From assembly GCF_007997005.1 (NCBI RefSeq), contig NZ_VOSL01000144.1:1-64000 (forward strand): a DNA stretch of 64,000 nt. The letters are read 5' to 3'. Below are positions 29,265 to 38,053 of the stretch, piece by piece. The position numbers and the translations under genes are program-made. Source of the stretch: Lujinxingia vulgaris. Lineage in GTDB: Bacteria; Myxococcota_A; Bradymonadia; Bradymonadales; Bradymonadaceae. The notes beneath the pieces were generated by a model. The model made no database searches, was not told the origin of the DNA, and saw only the letters and a list, made by a program, of their open reading frames with translations. Position 1 is the stretch's first letter. Every line of letters begins with the position of its first letter.

Positions 29265-29560
29265 TCGCGAAAGGCTTGTGACCCCCTCGCCCCCCTGGCC
29301 GCGCCTATCGTGAAAGGCTTGAGTTTTTTTGGCCCCCCCGGGCGTTGCCTATCGTGAAAGGCTTGTGACCCCCTCGCCCCCCCGGGCGTTGCCTATCGCG
29401 AAAGGCTTGTGACCCCTCTCGACCCCCTGGCCGTGCCTATCGCGAAAGGTTTGTGACCCCCTCGACCCCCTGGCCGCGCCTATCGCGAAAGGTTTGTGAC
29501 CCCCTCGACCCCCTGGCCGTGCCTATCGCGAAAGGCTCGTGACCCCCTCGACGCCCCGTT
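29265..29560. repeat. tandem array of about seven 43-44 bp units, each with a 16-bp palindrome
   Basis: Core TCGCGAAAGG or TCGTGAAAGG begins at 29265, 29308, 29352, 29396, 29440, 29483 and 29526, giving periods of 43, 44, 44, 44, 43 and 43. Most units read GCCTATCGCGAAAGGC then TTGTGACCCCCTCG and a C-rich, GGCC-containing half. The 16-mer is an imperfect palindrome: GCCT/AGGC arms around TCGCGA. Units vary by a few substitutions, and the last decays into a GTTCGGGG segment. There are no unique spacers, so this is not CRISPR. This array and the preceding terminator are what fills the 437-base gap 29196-29632; I see nothing further in 29561-29632. Confidence 0.92.
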
Positions 29561-29632
29561 CGGGGTATGTCGATCGCGATTCCAGGCCCTCGCCCCGTGA
29601 CGTTTACGATGCCCGGGCCTGGGACGAACGAC

Positions 29633-30550
29633 TCAGCCGGCGCCCGGGGGAATCAGACGGCTTCGGCGGGCGCGGCGGTTCTGGATGAGCCCCTCGGTGG
29701 TGAAGACGACAAGACCCAGCCAGATAAAGATGAAGCCTACCAGGCGCGTCAGGGTCAGGGGTTCGTTGAAGATGAGTACACCGATGAGAAACTGGATGGT
29801 GGGTGCCAGGTACTGCATCACCCCGATCACCGTCAGCGAGAGGCGGCGGACGGCCGCGGCAAAGAAGAGCAGCGGCATCATCGTGGCGGCGCCCCCGCCG
29901 ATCAGGAGCAGCTGCGTGCTCAAGGGGCCGCTTAGAAGGTGGCCCTCGCCAGTCCACTCCCAGAAGAGCATGAAGCCCAGGGCGGGCAAAAAGAGCAGGG
30001 CGCTCTCCAGCGCGACGCCTTCAATTGCGCCCTGGCGGGCCTTCTTTTTGATGAGGCCATAGATGGCAAAGGAGGCCGCCAGGCTCAGCGCAATCAGCGG
30101 GAGCTGGCCATAGACCACCGTCAGGTAGACGACGCCAAAGGCGGCCAGGCCGATGGCCATCCACTGGCCGCGGCGAGGACGCTCACCGAGGATGAGCGCA
30201 CCGAGCACGACGTTAATCAGCGGGTTGATGAAGTAGCCCAGCGCGGTCTCGACGATGTAGCCGGCGTTGACCGCCCAGATGTACATTCCCCAGTTAAACG
30301 CCAGAAAGATCGAGGCAGCCAGGTAGGTCAGGAGCGTGCGCGGGGTCAGCTCGCGCACCCAGGCCCAGCGCCCGCGCACGCCCAGGATGATTGCGACAAA
30401 GCCCAGCGACCACACCATGCGGTGCGAGAGGATCTGCATCGCCGGGACATGTTCGAGGTACTTCCAGTAGATGGGGAAAAAGCCCCACATCAGGTAGGCG
30501 CCCAGGGCAAAGCCCAGGCCGCTGCGTAAGGTGCGTTCTTCGTGGGACAT
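29633..30550 (-). CDS. rarD: EamA-family transporter RarD
   Basis: A 305-residue membrane protein with ten predicted helices in two EamA halves. The segments YLMWGFFPIYWKYLEHVPA, LSHRMVWSL and AVNAGYIVETALGYFINPL are the RarD signature; E. coli RarD is linked to chloramphenicol resistance but the substrate is unknown. I start at the ATG at 30550, which gives the family-length protein; the open frame extends 58 codons upstream without family similarity. No strong ribosome site precedes either. Convergent with the repeat array. Confidence 0.88.
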   Translation of the reverse strand: MSHEERTLRSGLGFALGAYLMWGFFPIYWKYLEHVPAMQILSHRMVWSLGFVAIILGVRGRWAWVRELTPRTLLTYLAASIFLAFNWGMYIWAVNAGYIVETALGYFINPLINVVLGALILGERPRRGQWMAIGLAAFGVVYLTVVYGQLPLIALSLAASFAIYGLIKKKARQGAIEGVALESALLFLPALGFMLFWEWTGEGHLLSGPLSTQLLLIGGGAATMMPLLFFAAAVRRLSLTVIGVMQYLAPTIQFLIGVLIFNEPLTLTRLVGFIFIWLGLVVFTTEGLIQNRRARRSRLIPPGAG

Positions 30551-30674
30551 GGTCGTGGAGGGGGAAAGCGGGAGGGGGCACAGGAGGTGCCAGAAGACGG
30601 CGCCGGGGAAGGCGGCCAGGAGAGGGGGCAAGTGCCCGTGGCAACGCTTAGATGCGCACGGGTTGAGTTGGCAA

Positions 30675-30713
30675 CAAAAGAATGCCCCGGCGACCATCGG
30701 GTCACCGGGGCAT
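30675..30713 (-). terminator. intrinsic terminator after the rhodanese-MoeB gene
   Basis: ATGCCCCGG-GACC arms (30682-30713) form a 14-bp stem with one mismatch; on the minus strand it is followed by TCTTTTGTT. It lies 23 bases after the stop of the adenylyltransferase gene. Confidence 0.75.
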
Positions 30714-30736
30714 AAAGCACGCACACGCGTTGCGCC

Positions 30737-31897
30737 TTAGCTCACGTTGCAGAAGACCTCGTAGTCGATGAAGCCCGTCCACTCGGCGTCTTCGCCACAG
30801 AGCGAGCACTCCGGGTCGCGACGAAGCTTGAGCTCGCGGAACTGCGACTTAAGCCCGTCAAAGGTCAGCAGGCGCCCGGCCAGGGGCTCGCCCACGTCGA
30901 CGAGAAGTTTGATGACCTCAATGGCCTGCAGCATTCCGATGACGCCGGGGAGCACGCCGAGGACGCCGGCCTCCTGGCAGCTCGGGGCGAGCTCGGGGGG
31001 CGGGGGCTCCGGGTAGAGGCAGCGGTAACAGGGGCCCTGGTGGGGCACAAAAGAGGTGACCTGACCTTCGAAGCGGTAGACCGAGCCGTGCACGTTGGGG
31101 ATGCCCAGGTGCACGCAGGCGTCGTTGACCAGGTAGCGCGTGGCGAAGTTGTCGCCGCCGTCGACCACCACGTCGTAGCCCTCAAAGATCTCCAGGACGT
31201 TCTCGCTGCTGAGCCAGGTCTCGTAGGTGCGCACGTCGACGTCGGGGTTCAGCGCGTTGATGCGAGCTCTGGCCGACTCGACCTTGGGCGTGCCCACGCT
31301 CTCGTCGGTGTGCAGGATCTGGCGCTGGAGGTTGGAGCGGTCGACGACGTCGTTGTCGATGAGCCCGATCGTGCCCACACCGGCCGCGGCCAGGTACATG
31401 GCCACCGGGCTGCCAAGGCCACCGGCGCCGAGCAGCAGCACTTTGGAGTCAAGCAGCTTGCTCTGCCCCTTCTCGCCAATCTCCGGGATGATCAGGTGGC
31501 GGCTGTAGCGGGTGAGCTGCTCGGGGCTCATCGATTTGGGGATGTGCACCGGGTAACCCGAGCGCTTCCAGGCGGTGAAGCCGCCGGCCATCGATTTCAC
31601 ATCGCTGTAGCCCAGCTCCTGAAGGGAGCGGGCCGCCAGGGCCGAGCGGGTGCCGCCGGCGCAGTAGAGTACAATCGGCGTGTCGCGTCTGGGGACGGCG
31701 GTCTCGATCTTCAGATCGAGCTGGCCGCGGGGGATGAACTCCGCGCCTTCGATATGGCCGTCAACAAACTCTTCGCGCTCACGCACGTCGATGATGACGG
31801 TGGGGTCGTCGGAGGTTTGCAGGGCGCGCACCGCGTCGGTGTCGGTCTCGGTGATCGTTGCTTTTACGCGCGCGATGAGCTCGTCAAATGTAGCCAC
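30737..31897 (-). CDS. rhodanese domain fused to MoeB/ThiF-type adenylyltransferase
   Basis: A 386-residue fusion. Residues 1-118 are a rhodanese domain with active-site Cys79 in CAGGTRS. Residues 123-386 are an E1-like enzyme: nucleotide loop LLLGAGGLGSP (155-164), the Arg finger and IDNDVVDRSNLQRQ, zinc cysteines in CYRCLYPEP and CSLCG, and a Cys in SCQEAGVLGVLPG at the position of the MOCS3/Uba4 active cysteine. Such enzymes adenylate a ubiquitin-like sulfur carrier (MoaD, ThiS or similar) and transfer sulfur. In MOCS3 and most bacterial fusions the rhodanese is C-terminal; here it is N-terminal. I chose the GTG at 31897 because AGGAG lies seven bases before it; an ATG seven codons upstream lies before that site. 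Confidence 0.9.
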   Translation of the reverse strand: MATFDELIARVKATITETDTDAVRALQTSDDPTVIIDVREREEFVDGHIEGAEFIPRGQLDLKIETAVPRRDTPIVLYCAGGTRSALAARSLQELGYSDVKSMAGGFTAWKRSGYPVHIPKSMSPEQLTRYSRHLIIPEIGEKGQSKLLDSKVLLLGAGGLGSPVAMYLAAAGVGTIGLIDNDVVDRSNLQRQILHTDESVGTPKVESARARINALNPDVDVRTYETWLSSENVLEIFEGYDVVVDGGDNFATRYLVNDACVHLGIPNVHGSVYRFEGQVTSFVPHQGPCYRCLYPEPPPPELAPSCQEAGVLGVLPGVIGMLQAIEVIKLLVDVGEPLAGRLLTFDGLKSQFRELKLRRDPECSLCGEDAEWTGFIDYEVFCNVS

Positions 31898-32000
31898 AAT
31901 GAACTCCTGAAATGGCATGGGTCGGGGGGCGAGGCATCAATTTCCGGGAGGGGAACACCGGGGCTCGCCAGGTTATTCATACTTCGTGGGTGTGGATTGT

Positions 32001-34820
32001 TCAACGGGTGGATTCATCGTCGGATCGCCGTCGTTTTTCGCGCTCCTCCAGGGTGTCGCGGAACTCCTGGATGTCCTCGCCGGCGTCGTCGATCGCCACG
32101 CGCCCCTGGATCTGGGTCAGGGTATCGCGAAGCTGAGGGCGAAGCGGGCGAGGCAGGGAGGTGGCAAGCTCCTGCAGCTCCTCGATCAGGGTAGGGTCGG
32201 CGAAGAAAGCCAGGGCCTGCAGCGCGGCGATGCGCAGATCGTCGGGAGCGTCGTCGTCGGTGACGAAAGCGAGGAGGTTGGCCCGGCCCGCCGCCGATCG
32301 GCGCGTGCCCATCGCGTTGAGCGCCTGCCGGCGGAGCTCGCCGGCCAGCGACGGATCTTCGGTGAAGGTGGCCGCCACGGTGGGGTGGGTGCCGCGGGCG
32401 ATGGTGAGCAGCTCGGCGTCAATATCGGGATCATCGCGCATGCCGAGCATGCTCACCAGCTGCCGCAGCACCGAGGCGCGCAGCCCGGGGATGGCCATGG
32501 TCTGATCAATGGCTGCGCGGGAGACCGGGCGACGGTAGTGACGCAACGCGCGCAGCGCCACCGGCACGCGCTCCCCGTTGGGGTGCTCCACCAGCAGGCG
32601 CTCCAGGTAGGGTAGCGCGTCGGGGTGGGCGGAGGCAGCCAGGATGTCGAGGCCGCGATGCAGGCCGGTGTGCCAGCGTTCGCGCTCCACGTAGTCGATG
32701 ACCGAAGGTGTGGCGGGCTCGGCGTCCTCTCGGGCGCCGATGGCGCCAATGGCGGCGATGCGCACGTCGGGGGAGGCGTCGTTGAGGGCGCGCTCCAGGG
32801 CCTGGCGCGCCTCGTCGCCCGGGTAGCGAGTGAGCGCGCTCGCGGCCGCGGCGCGAACGAGAGGATCGGGGTCATTGGCCAGAAGATCGCTGAGATGCTT
32901 CACGCCCTGAGGGTGCAGAAAGGCCCCCAGGGCCTCGATGGCGCGGAGGCGGTGACGTCGCACCTCGCTCGTCTGGGCCAGCTCTAAGAGGGCGTTCACG
33001 TCGTCGAGCTCGCCGGGCTCATGGGTGAAGTCGCGTCGGGCGATAAGCCCGATGGCGCTGAGAGCGTCTTCGGTTTTGGGGCTGTTGGGCGCGACTTCGG
33101 CCGCTTCGATGAGCCGGGGGAGCATCGCCGGGCCGCCGGAGGCCACCGCCCGCACCCGCTCGTTACGCAGGCGGTCGGGGCCCTGGCCAAACGCGCTGAT
33201 CAGGCGCTCCAGCTGGATGGGAGAGCCGAGCCTGCCGATCAGGCGCACGGTGTCGACGTATTTGCGTTCGGTGGGGTTGAACGTGTCGAGGCGATCGAGC
33301 AGCGGGTCGGCGGCGCGGCCGCCGTGGGCGGCGATGGCGCGTTGGGTGGCGCGGTAATCGACCGCGTCGGTGCGCACCCGGCTTAAATGCGCCATCAACG
33401 TGGGCAGGGCGTCTTCGGAGGGTTGGGTGGCCAGCATGGGCACGGCGCGATCGCGGGCGGTGGCGTCATCGCCGCGCAGCACCTCATCAACGGCGTTTAC
33501 GGCGGCCGAAGGGATGCGTGTGGTCATGCGCGCGAGCTGGTCACGGCGCTGGGCCTGGGGCTCGCGGATGACCTCATCGACGATCTGGCGCGCGGTTTCA
33601 TCTTCGGTGGGGGCGTCGACCGTCGAGGTCAGCGAGAGCTCGGAGATGGCCACCGAGCGACCCAGGCGGCGGCGCTCTGCCTCCGGGGCGCGGGCCATCG
33701 CGCCCGGCTCCGAGCCGAGAATCATCGCCGAGAGGCAACTGGTGTAGACGGGTTCCGGAAAGGTGACGTAGAGCCCTCCAGCCTCGAAGAGCTCCTCTTG
33801 TGACACCTCAGGGAGGGTGACGCGAAAACGAAGTCCGTCACTCAAGCCGATGAGCAGCTCGGTGGGGCGAGCGTAGCTCTCAAAATGCTCGGCGGAGCGG
33901 CCGTGCCCGGGGAAGATCCGCAGGCCCCGAATCGGCACCGCCGTGGTCACGTTGGCGCTGACATACTCGCCACGGCCACCTTCGCCGCTGCCTTCGATCC
34001 AGGCCGTCTTCAGGTCGGCGTCTCCCAGTGAGATGGGGCGCGCGGGCAACCCACCGACCGGAGCGCCGCGCACGTCGCTGCTGGCCAGCGCCCAGCTGAA
34101 GATGTTGGTGGTCAGCGGGGCGTGGAAGGGGCGCTCCGGGAGCGACGCCTCCAGCTCAATGGCCTGCTGCAGTTGAAGATCGATGCGATCGCCGGCGACA
34201 AAGCGGCCCTGGTCCGGGTCGAAGATCTCAAAGCCGCGATCCTCTTCTTTTTGCAGGCCACAGAACTTTGTTCCGCGTGTGCCGTCAGCGCGTACAAGCG
34301 TTGTGGTGTCGGGGGCGTTTGCGAGGGTGCGAAACCCCAGGGAGGCGCCGCCGTCGAGGCGGGTGTACTGCCCGCGGCCTACCACCCCGCAGCTCCAGCC
34401 GGTGGAGCTGTTGGCGCGCTCAACCCACATCGCGACCTGGTAGACCGGAGGATCGAGCGGGCCGCTCTGGTGGTCGGCGCGCGCCTCCAGGATGAGCGCG
34501 TGGCCGCGCTCAGTAAGTTGTCGCGTCTGGATCTCGAAGATGTAGAAGTTCTGACCGACCTCCTCGGGGAAGGTCGTGCGGCAGATGGCCGAGGTGCGGC
34601 CCGGGCCGCCGGCGAGCTCGACGTTCCAGATGCGCTCATCGGCGTCGGCGCGTTGGTAGATGTTGAGCTGAAGGTCGGGTCGGCGCTGCTCCAGCTCGAC
34701 GGTCTCACTGAAGCGCTCGATGCGCTCCGGTGCGGTGATCTGGGCGCTCAGAGGCGGCGCGTTCGTCAGCAGCAGGGTGGCGACCACAAGCCCTGAAGTC
34801 AGGGGCGTCAGGCGCGGCAT
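32001..34820 (-). CDS. exported HEAT-repeat protein with NADase-type glycan-binding-like domain
   Basis: About 939 residues with a signal peptide ending PLSAQ. The N-terminal third is an unassigned beta-rich region. About residues 280-400 (from SLGDADLKTAWIEGSGEGG through GLRIFPGHG and ELLIGLSDG to the TSC stretch) match the pattern of the discoidin-like, NADase-type glycan-binding domain. From about 420 to the end, HEAT or PBS-lyase-like helical repeats follow (LSDLLANDPDPLVRAAAASALTRYP; LERALNDASPDVRIAAIGAIG). It is probably periplasmic or surface-exposed and binds ligands or proteins; no catalytic motif is visible. An ATG at 34868 is an alternative start that would put 16 residues before the signal sequence. 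Divergent from maf. Confidence 0.75.
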   Translation of the reverse strand: MPRLTPLTSGLVVATLLLTNAPPLSAQITAPERIERFSETVELEQRRPDLQLNIYQRADADERIWNVELAGGPGRTSAICRTTFPEEVGQNFYIFEIQTRQLTERGHALILEARADHQSGPLDPPVYQVAMWVERANSSTGWSCGVVGRGQYTRLDGGASLGFRTLANAPDTTTLVRADGTRGTKFCGLQKEEDRGFEIFDPDQGRFVAGDRIDLQLQQAIELEASLPERPFHAPLTTNIFSWALASSDVRGAPVGGLPARPISLGDADLKTAWIEGSGEGGRGEYVSANVTTAVPIRGLRIFPGHGRSAEHFESYARPTELLIGLSDGLRFRVTLPEVSQEELFEAGGLYVTFPEPVYTSCLSAMILGSEPGAMARAPEAERRRLGRSVAISELSLTSTVDAPTEDETARQIVDEVIREPQAQRRDQLARMTTRIPSAAVNAVDEVLRGDDATARDRAVPMLATQPSEDALPTLMAHLSRVRTDAVDYRATQRAIAAHGGRAADPLLDRLDTFNPTERKYVDTVRLIGRLGSPIQLERLISAFGQGPDRLRNERVRAVASGGPAMLPRLIEAAEVAPNSPKTEDALSAIGLIARRDFTHEPGELDDVNALLELAQTSEVRRHRLRAIEALGAFLHPQGVKHLSDLLANDPDPLVRAAAASALTRYPGDEARQALERALNDASPDVRIAAIGAIGAREDAEPATPSVIDYVERERWHTGLHRGLDILAASAHPDALPYLERLLVEHPNGERVPVALRALRHYRRPVSRAAIDQTMAIPGLRASVLRQLVSMLGMRDDPDIDAELLTIARGTHPTVAATFTEDPSLAGELRRQALNAMGTRRSAAGRANLLAFVTDDDAPDDLRIAALQALAFFADPTLIEELQELATSLPRPLRPQLRDTLTQIQGRVAIDDAGEDIQEFRDTLEEREKRRRSDDESTR

Positions 34821-34913
34821 AGGCAGGCTGTCGATGAGGGAGGGCGCGCCAGAGGGCGACGTGAACATGAACGATCCAGGGCATTGGGGCGCGCGGTGGA
34901 GGTCGGCGATTTT

Positions 34914-34942
34914 TTGACACCCCGTCGGGGCGCTCTTACCGT
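34914..34942 (+). promoter_or_regulatory. putative promoter of the maf-yggS-proC run
   Basis: Perfect TTGACA at 34914-34919 and TACCGT at 34937-34942 with a 17-base spacer, 38 bases before the maf ATG. The -10 is weak. Confidence 0.45.
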
Positions 34943-34980
34943 CGGGGCGGAGTTTGAATCACGCGTTATCAGGACGTCGA

Positions 34981-35619
34981 ATGGACATCATCACCAAAAC
35001 ATCCCCCCGGGTCGTGCTCGCCAGCGGCTCACCTCGCCGCCTGGAGCTGATGCAGCGTCTGGGGTTTGAGCCGCTTGTTTACAAGAGCGACATCGAGGAA
35101 GTACCCCGCGCCGGGGAGTCGCCCGAAGCATATACTCTGCGACTCGCCAGGGAAAAGGGCGAGGCTGTGGCGGATGCGCTGGCGGACAACAGCGAGCTGC
35201 CCGGGTGGGTGCTCTCCGCCGACACGATCGTGGTGTTCGATGGCGCGATCCTGGAGAAGCCGGTCGATGAGGCCGACGCCCGCGCGATGCTCGCCAGGCT
35301 GGCCGGAAACGAGCACGAGGTCATCACGGCGTACTGCTGGACCTGGCGCGCGCCGGGCCAGCCGGTCGATGCCCGTGTCTCGAAGGCGGTGGCGGTGCGC
35401 GCCAGCGTGTGGATGCGCGAGCTCACCGAGGAGCATATTCGGCGCTACGTCGCCAGTGGCGAGCCGATGGATAAGGCGGGAAGCTACGGCATTCAGGATC
35501 TGGGCAGCACGCTCGTGCGTCGGATTGATGGATCGTACTTCTGCGTGGTGGGCCTTCCGGTCTGTGAGGTTGTGGAGACGCTTGAGGAGCTCGGCGGGCT
35601 CAAGGGGTTCCCGCTATGA
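34981..35619 (+). CDS. maf: Maf-type nucleoside triphosphate pyrophosphatase
   Basis: A 212-residue Maf protein. The signature SGSPRR is at 15-20, and SADTIVV, the KPVDEADA stretch and GSYGIQDLGSTLVRRIDGSY are conserved. It hydrolyses dTTP, UTP or modified nucleotides to monophosphate plus pyrophosphate, preventing misincorporation. The ATG at 34981 has AGGA seven bases upstream. Its stop overlaps the yggS start (ATGA), so the two are translationally coupled. Confidence 0.93.
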   Translation: MDIITKTSPRVVLASGSPRRLELMQRLGFEPLVYKSDIEEVPRAGESPEAYTLRLAREKGEAVADALADNSELPGWVLSADTIVVFDGAILEKPVDEADARAMLARLAGNEHEVITAYCWTWRAPGQPVDARVSKAVAVRASVWMRELTEEHIRRYVASGEPMDKAGSYGIQDLGSTLVRRIDGSYFCVVGLPVCEVVETLEELGGLKGFPL

Positions 35620-36344
35620 GCACCCCGGCGGACATCGATCGTGAGCTGTTGAAGTCACGTCTGGACGAGGTGGAGGCGCGCATTGGCGCTGCCTGCGAGC
35701 GGGCCGGGCGCGAGCGTGCCGAGGTGACGCTCATCGCCGTGAGTAAGACGCACCCGATCGAGGCGATCGAAGCGCTGGCGGAGCTTGGCGTAAGCGACTT
35801 CGGGGAGTCTTACGTGCAGGAGTGGCAGGAGAAGGCCGGCGAGCTCGAAGACAGCGTGCGCTGGCACTTCATCGGTGGGCTGCAGTCCAACAAGGCACGT
35901 TTTGTCGCTGGCGAGGTCGCGCTGATTCATTCGGTCGATCGCAAGAGCCTGGTCAAAGCGCTCGCGCGTCGCACTGACGAGCCCGTGGATGTGCTTCTGC
36001 AGGTCAACATCAGCGGTGAAGACAGCAAGGGCGGGGTGGAGCCCGAGGCCCTCAACGACTTTTACGCGAGCGTGGTCGCCCGCCAGGAGTTGCGGGTGCG
36101 CGGGGTGATGGGCATGGCCCCATACGCCGAAGATCCGGAAGATGCACGCCCCTATTTTCGGCGCCTGCGTGAGCTCTATGAAGGGCTTGTCGCGTACGCG
36201 CAACACCACGCCCCGCAACGGGCCGGTGAGCTTCGGGAGATCTCGATGGGCATGTCTGGCGATTTTGAAGTGGCGATTGAAGAGGGCGCGACGCTGATTC
36301 GTGTGGGAAGCGCGCTCTTTGGAGAGAGGAATTACGATGCATGA
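35616..36344 (+). CDS. yggS: PLP homeostasis protein, YggS/PROSC family
   Basis: A 242-residue alanine-racemase-fold protein. The PLP lysine is Lys44 in AVSKTHP; the FGESYVQEWQEK segment, WHFIGGLQSNK and SMGMSGDFEVAIEEG with IRVGSALFGER (phosphate site) are diagnostic. The family binds and buffers pyridoxal phosphate in the cytoplasm. It overlaps maf by four bases and proC by eight, the tight arrangement common for yggS-proC. Confidence 0.95.
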   Translation: MSTPADIDRELLKSRLDEVEARIGAACERAGRERAEVTLIAVSKTHPIEAIEALAELGVSDFGESYVQEWQEKAGELEDSVRWHFIGGLQSNKARFVAGEVALIHSVDRKSLVKALARRTDEPVDVLLQVNISGEDSKGGVEPEALNDFYASVVARQELRVRGVMGMAPYAEDPEDARPYFRRLRELYEGLVAYAQHHAPQRAGELREISMGMSGDFEVAIEEGATLIRVGSALFGERNYDA

Positions 36345-37305
36345 GCCTGATGACACGCCCGAGACAAGCGCGCAGGCCGACACTGAGAAGTTGGTCGTGC
36401 CCGCGATGAGCGATGAGACGCCGAGCTTCGATACGCGCCTGGAGGACTACCTTGTGGTCCTCATCGGCTGCGGGAAGATGGGGCGCGCGCTGGCCGAGGG
36501 CTGGATCGACAGCGGCGCGCTCGATCCGCGCCGGCTGGTCTGTCTGGATGCCCACGAGAAGACGGCGCAGGATCTGGCCGACGATTTGAACGCGCGCGAA
36601 GCCCTGCCGGAGATCGAGCTCGATGAGAACGATCAGCCCACGCGGCGTCCGCGCCTTTATGTGATCGCGGTCAAACCCGGTGACGTGCGCGCGGTGCTGG
36701 AGGCGCGTTACGAGGAGTTCACCGACGAAGACACGATCATCTCGATCGCCGCAGGCGTGAAGATTGCCTCGATGCGTCGCTACGCCGGTCCGCTGGCCGG
36801 GATGGCGCGCGCGATGCCCAACACCCCCGCGCTGGTGGGCGCCGGGGTGACCGGCGTGATGGGCGACGGCACCGTCGATATGGCCGCGGTCGGCGCGCTC
36901 TTTGAGGCGGTCGGCAAAGTCGTGCGCATCAAAGACGAAGATCATTTTCACGCGCTCACCGCCATCAGCGGCAGCGGTCCGGCCTACATTTTCACCGCGG
37001 TGGAGGCGCTCGCGGACGGCGGGGTCTTTATGGGCCTGGACCGCAAGACCGCCATTGAGCTGGCCAGCGCGGTGATGGAAGGTGCGGCGCGGCTGGCCCA
37101 GGAGCGCAGCTACGTGCACACCGCGGAGCTCAAAGATCAGGTGGCCAGCCCGGGAGGCACGACCATCGCGGCGCTGGTGGCGCTGGAGGAGCACGGCTTT
37201 CGCCACGCGCTGATTCGCGCGGTGGAGGCTGCCGCGCGCCGCAGCGCCGAGCTCAGCGATGAGGTCTCCGAGCGACGCATCGAAGAAGAAGGTCCCATCG
37301 GATAG
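36337..37305 (+). CDS. proC: pyrroline-5-carboxylate reductase
   Basis: A 322-residue protein. The NAD(P) site VVLIGCGKMGRALAEGW begins near residue 36, followed by YVIAVKPGDV, ARAMPNTPALVGAG, and the C-terminal ALTAISGSGPAYIFT and KDQVASPGGTTIAAL signatures of ProC. It makes proline from 1-pyrroline-5-carboxylate. The N-terminus carries about 35 extra acidic residues; an internal ATG at residue 25 (MSDET) is possible, but the ATG at 36337 has AGAGG upstream. Fits the yggS-proC pairing. Confidence 0.94.
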   Translation: MHEPDDTPETSAQADTEKLVVPAMSDETPSFDTRLEDYLVVLIGCGKMGRALAEGWIDSGALDPRRLVCLDAHEKTAQDLADDLNAREALPEIELDENDQPTRRPRLYVIAVKPGDVRAVLEARYEEFTDEDTIISIAAGVKIASMRRYAGPLAGMARAMPNTPALVGAGVTGVMGDGTVDMAAVGALFEAVGKVVRIKDEDHFHALTAISGSGPAYIFTAVEALADGGVFMGLDRKTAIELASAVMEGAARLAQERSYVHTAELKDQVASPGGTTIAALVALEEHGFRHALIRAVEAAARRSAELSDEVSERRIEEEGPIG

Positions 37306-37372
37306 ATGGATGTTTGCACCACCCCACGGGAGCAGGGCAGCACCCACGTCAACGCCACGGATGAGGTAGAAG

Positions 37373-38014
37373 ATGTTTAAGTTCAGCGCCGATGATATCG
37401 CCAATCAGTCGTTTCAGTCGAAGTTCCGAGGCTACGACGCCGACCAGGTTCACGAGTTTTTAGAGGGGCTCGCGCGTGAATGGCGCCAGGTGCAAGACGC
37501 CGTGCGCCGGATGCAGGATGAGCTCGATGAGCAGACCCGTGAGCTGCGCGATTACCGCCGGCGAGAGCGCAGCCTGGTCGAGGCCCTGGAGATGGCCCGG
37601 CAGGTCGCCGAGGAGATCCGCCATCAGGCCGATCGCGACGCCGAGCTTGTGCTGGCGGAGACCGAGCTCAAGGCCGAGCGCATGCTCACGCGAGCCGAGC
37701 AGAAGGTCGGTCAGCTGCGCTCAGAGATGCTGGAGCTGCATCAGCATCGGGTGCGCTTTCAGAGCGAGCTCAAGAATATGGTCGAGAGCTATGGCGCGAT
37801 GATCGCGCATTTTGAGAAGCGCGCCGAAGGCGTGGAGGTGCTGCCGCCGATCCCCGGCCACGCGCCGAGCCCGGTTTCGCCACGCGCCGAAGAGAGCGCT
37901 CAGGCTGCCGAGAGCGAGGATGGCGAGGAGGTTGAGGACGACGCGCTTGTCGACGAACGTCCGCGCCGCCACACCTCCCCGGGGATGATGGCCGGCTCGA
38001 GCACCTCGCACTGA
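37373..38014 (+). CDS. divIVA: DivIVA-domain coiled-coil protein
   Basis: A 213-residue protein. The N-terminal module FSADDIANQSFQSKFRGYDADQVHEFLEGL is the DivIVA lipid-binding and polar-targeting domain; residues 35-150 are coiled coil (LDEQTRELRDYRRRERSLVEAL; AETELKAERMLTRAEQ). The C-terminal 55 residues are disordered, Glu- and Pro-rich. DivIVA proteins mark curved membrane at poles and septa. The gene lies after maf-yggS-proC, as divIVA follows ylmE (yggS) in Gram-positive division clusters; sepF and yggT are not present. Confidence 0.88.
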   Translation: MFKFSADDIANQSFQSKFRGYDADQVHEFLEGLAREWRQVQDAVRRMQDELDEQTRELRDYRRRERSLVEALEMARQVAEEIRHQADRDAELVLAETELKAERMLTRAEQKVGQLRSEMLELHQHRVRFQSELKNMVESYGAMIAHFEKRAEGVEVLPPIPGHAPSPVSPRAEESAQAAESEDGEEVEDDALVDERPRRHTSPGMMAGSSTSH

Positions 38015-38053
38015 TCACAGGGGAAGGGGGGGCGCCAGGAGATCGTTTGGTGA

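Noticed and set aside
29265-29560. CRISPR array
   Set aside because: Repeats are contiguous and vary throughout; no unique spacers and no cas genes in the window.
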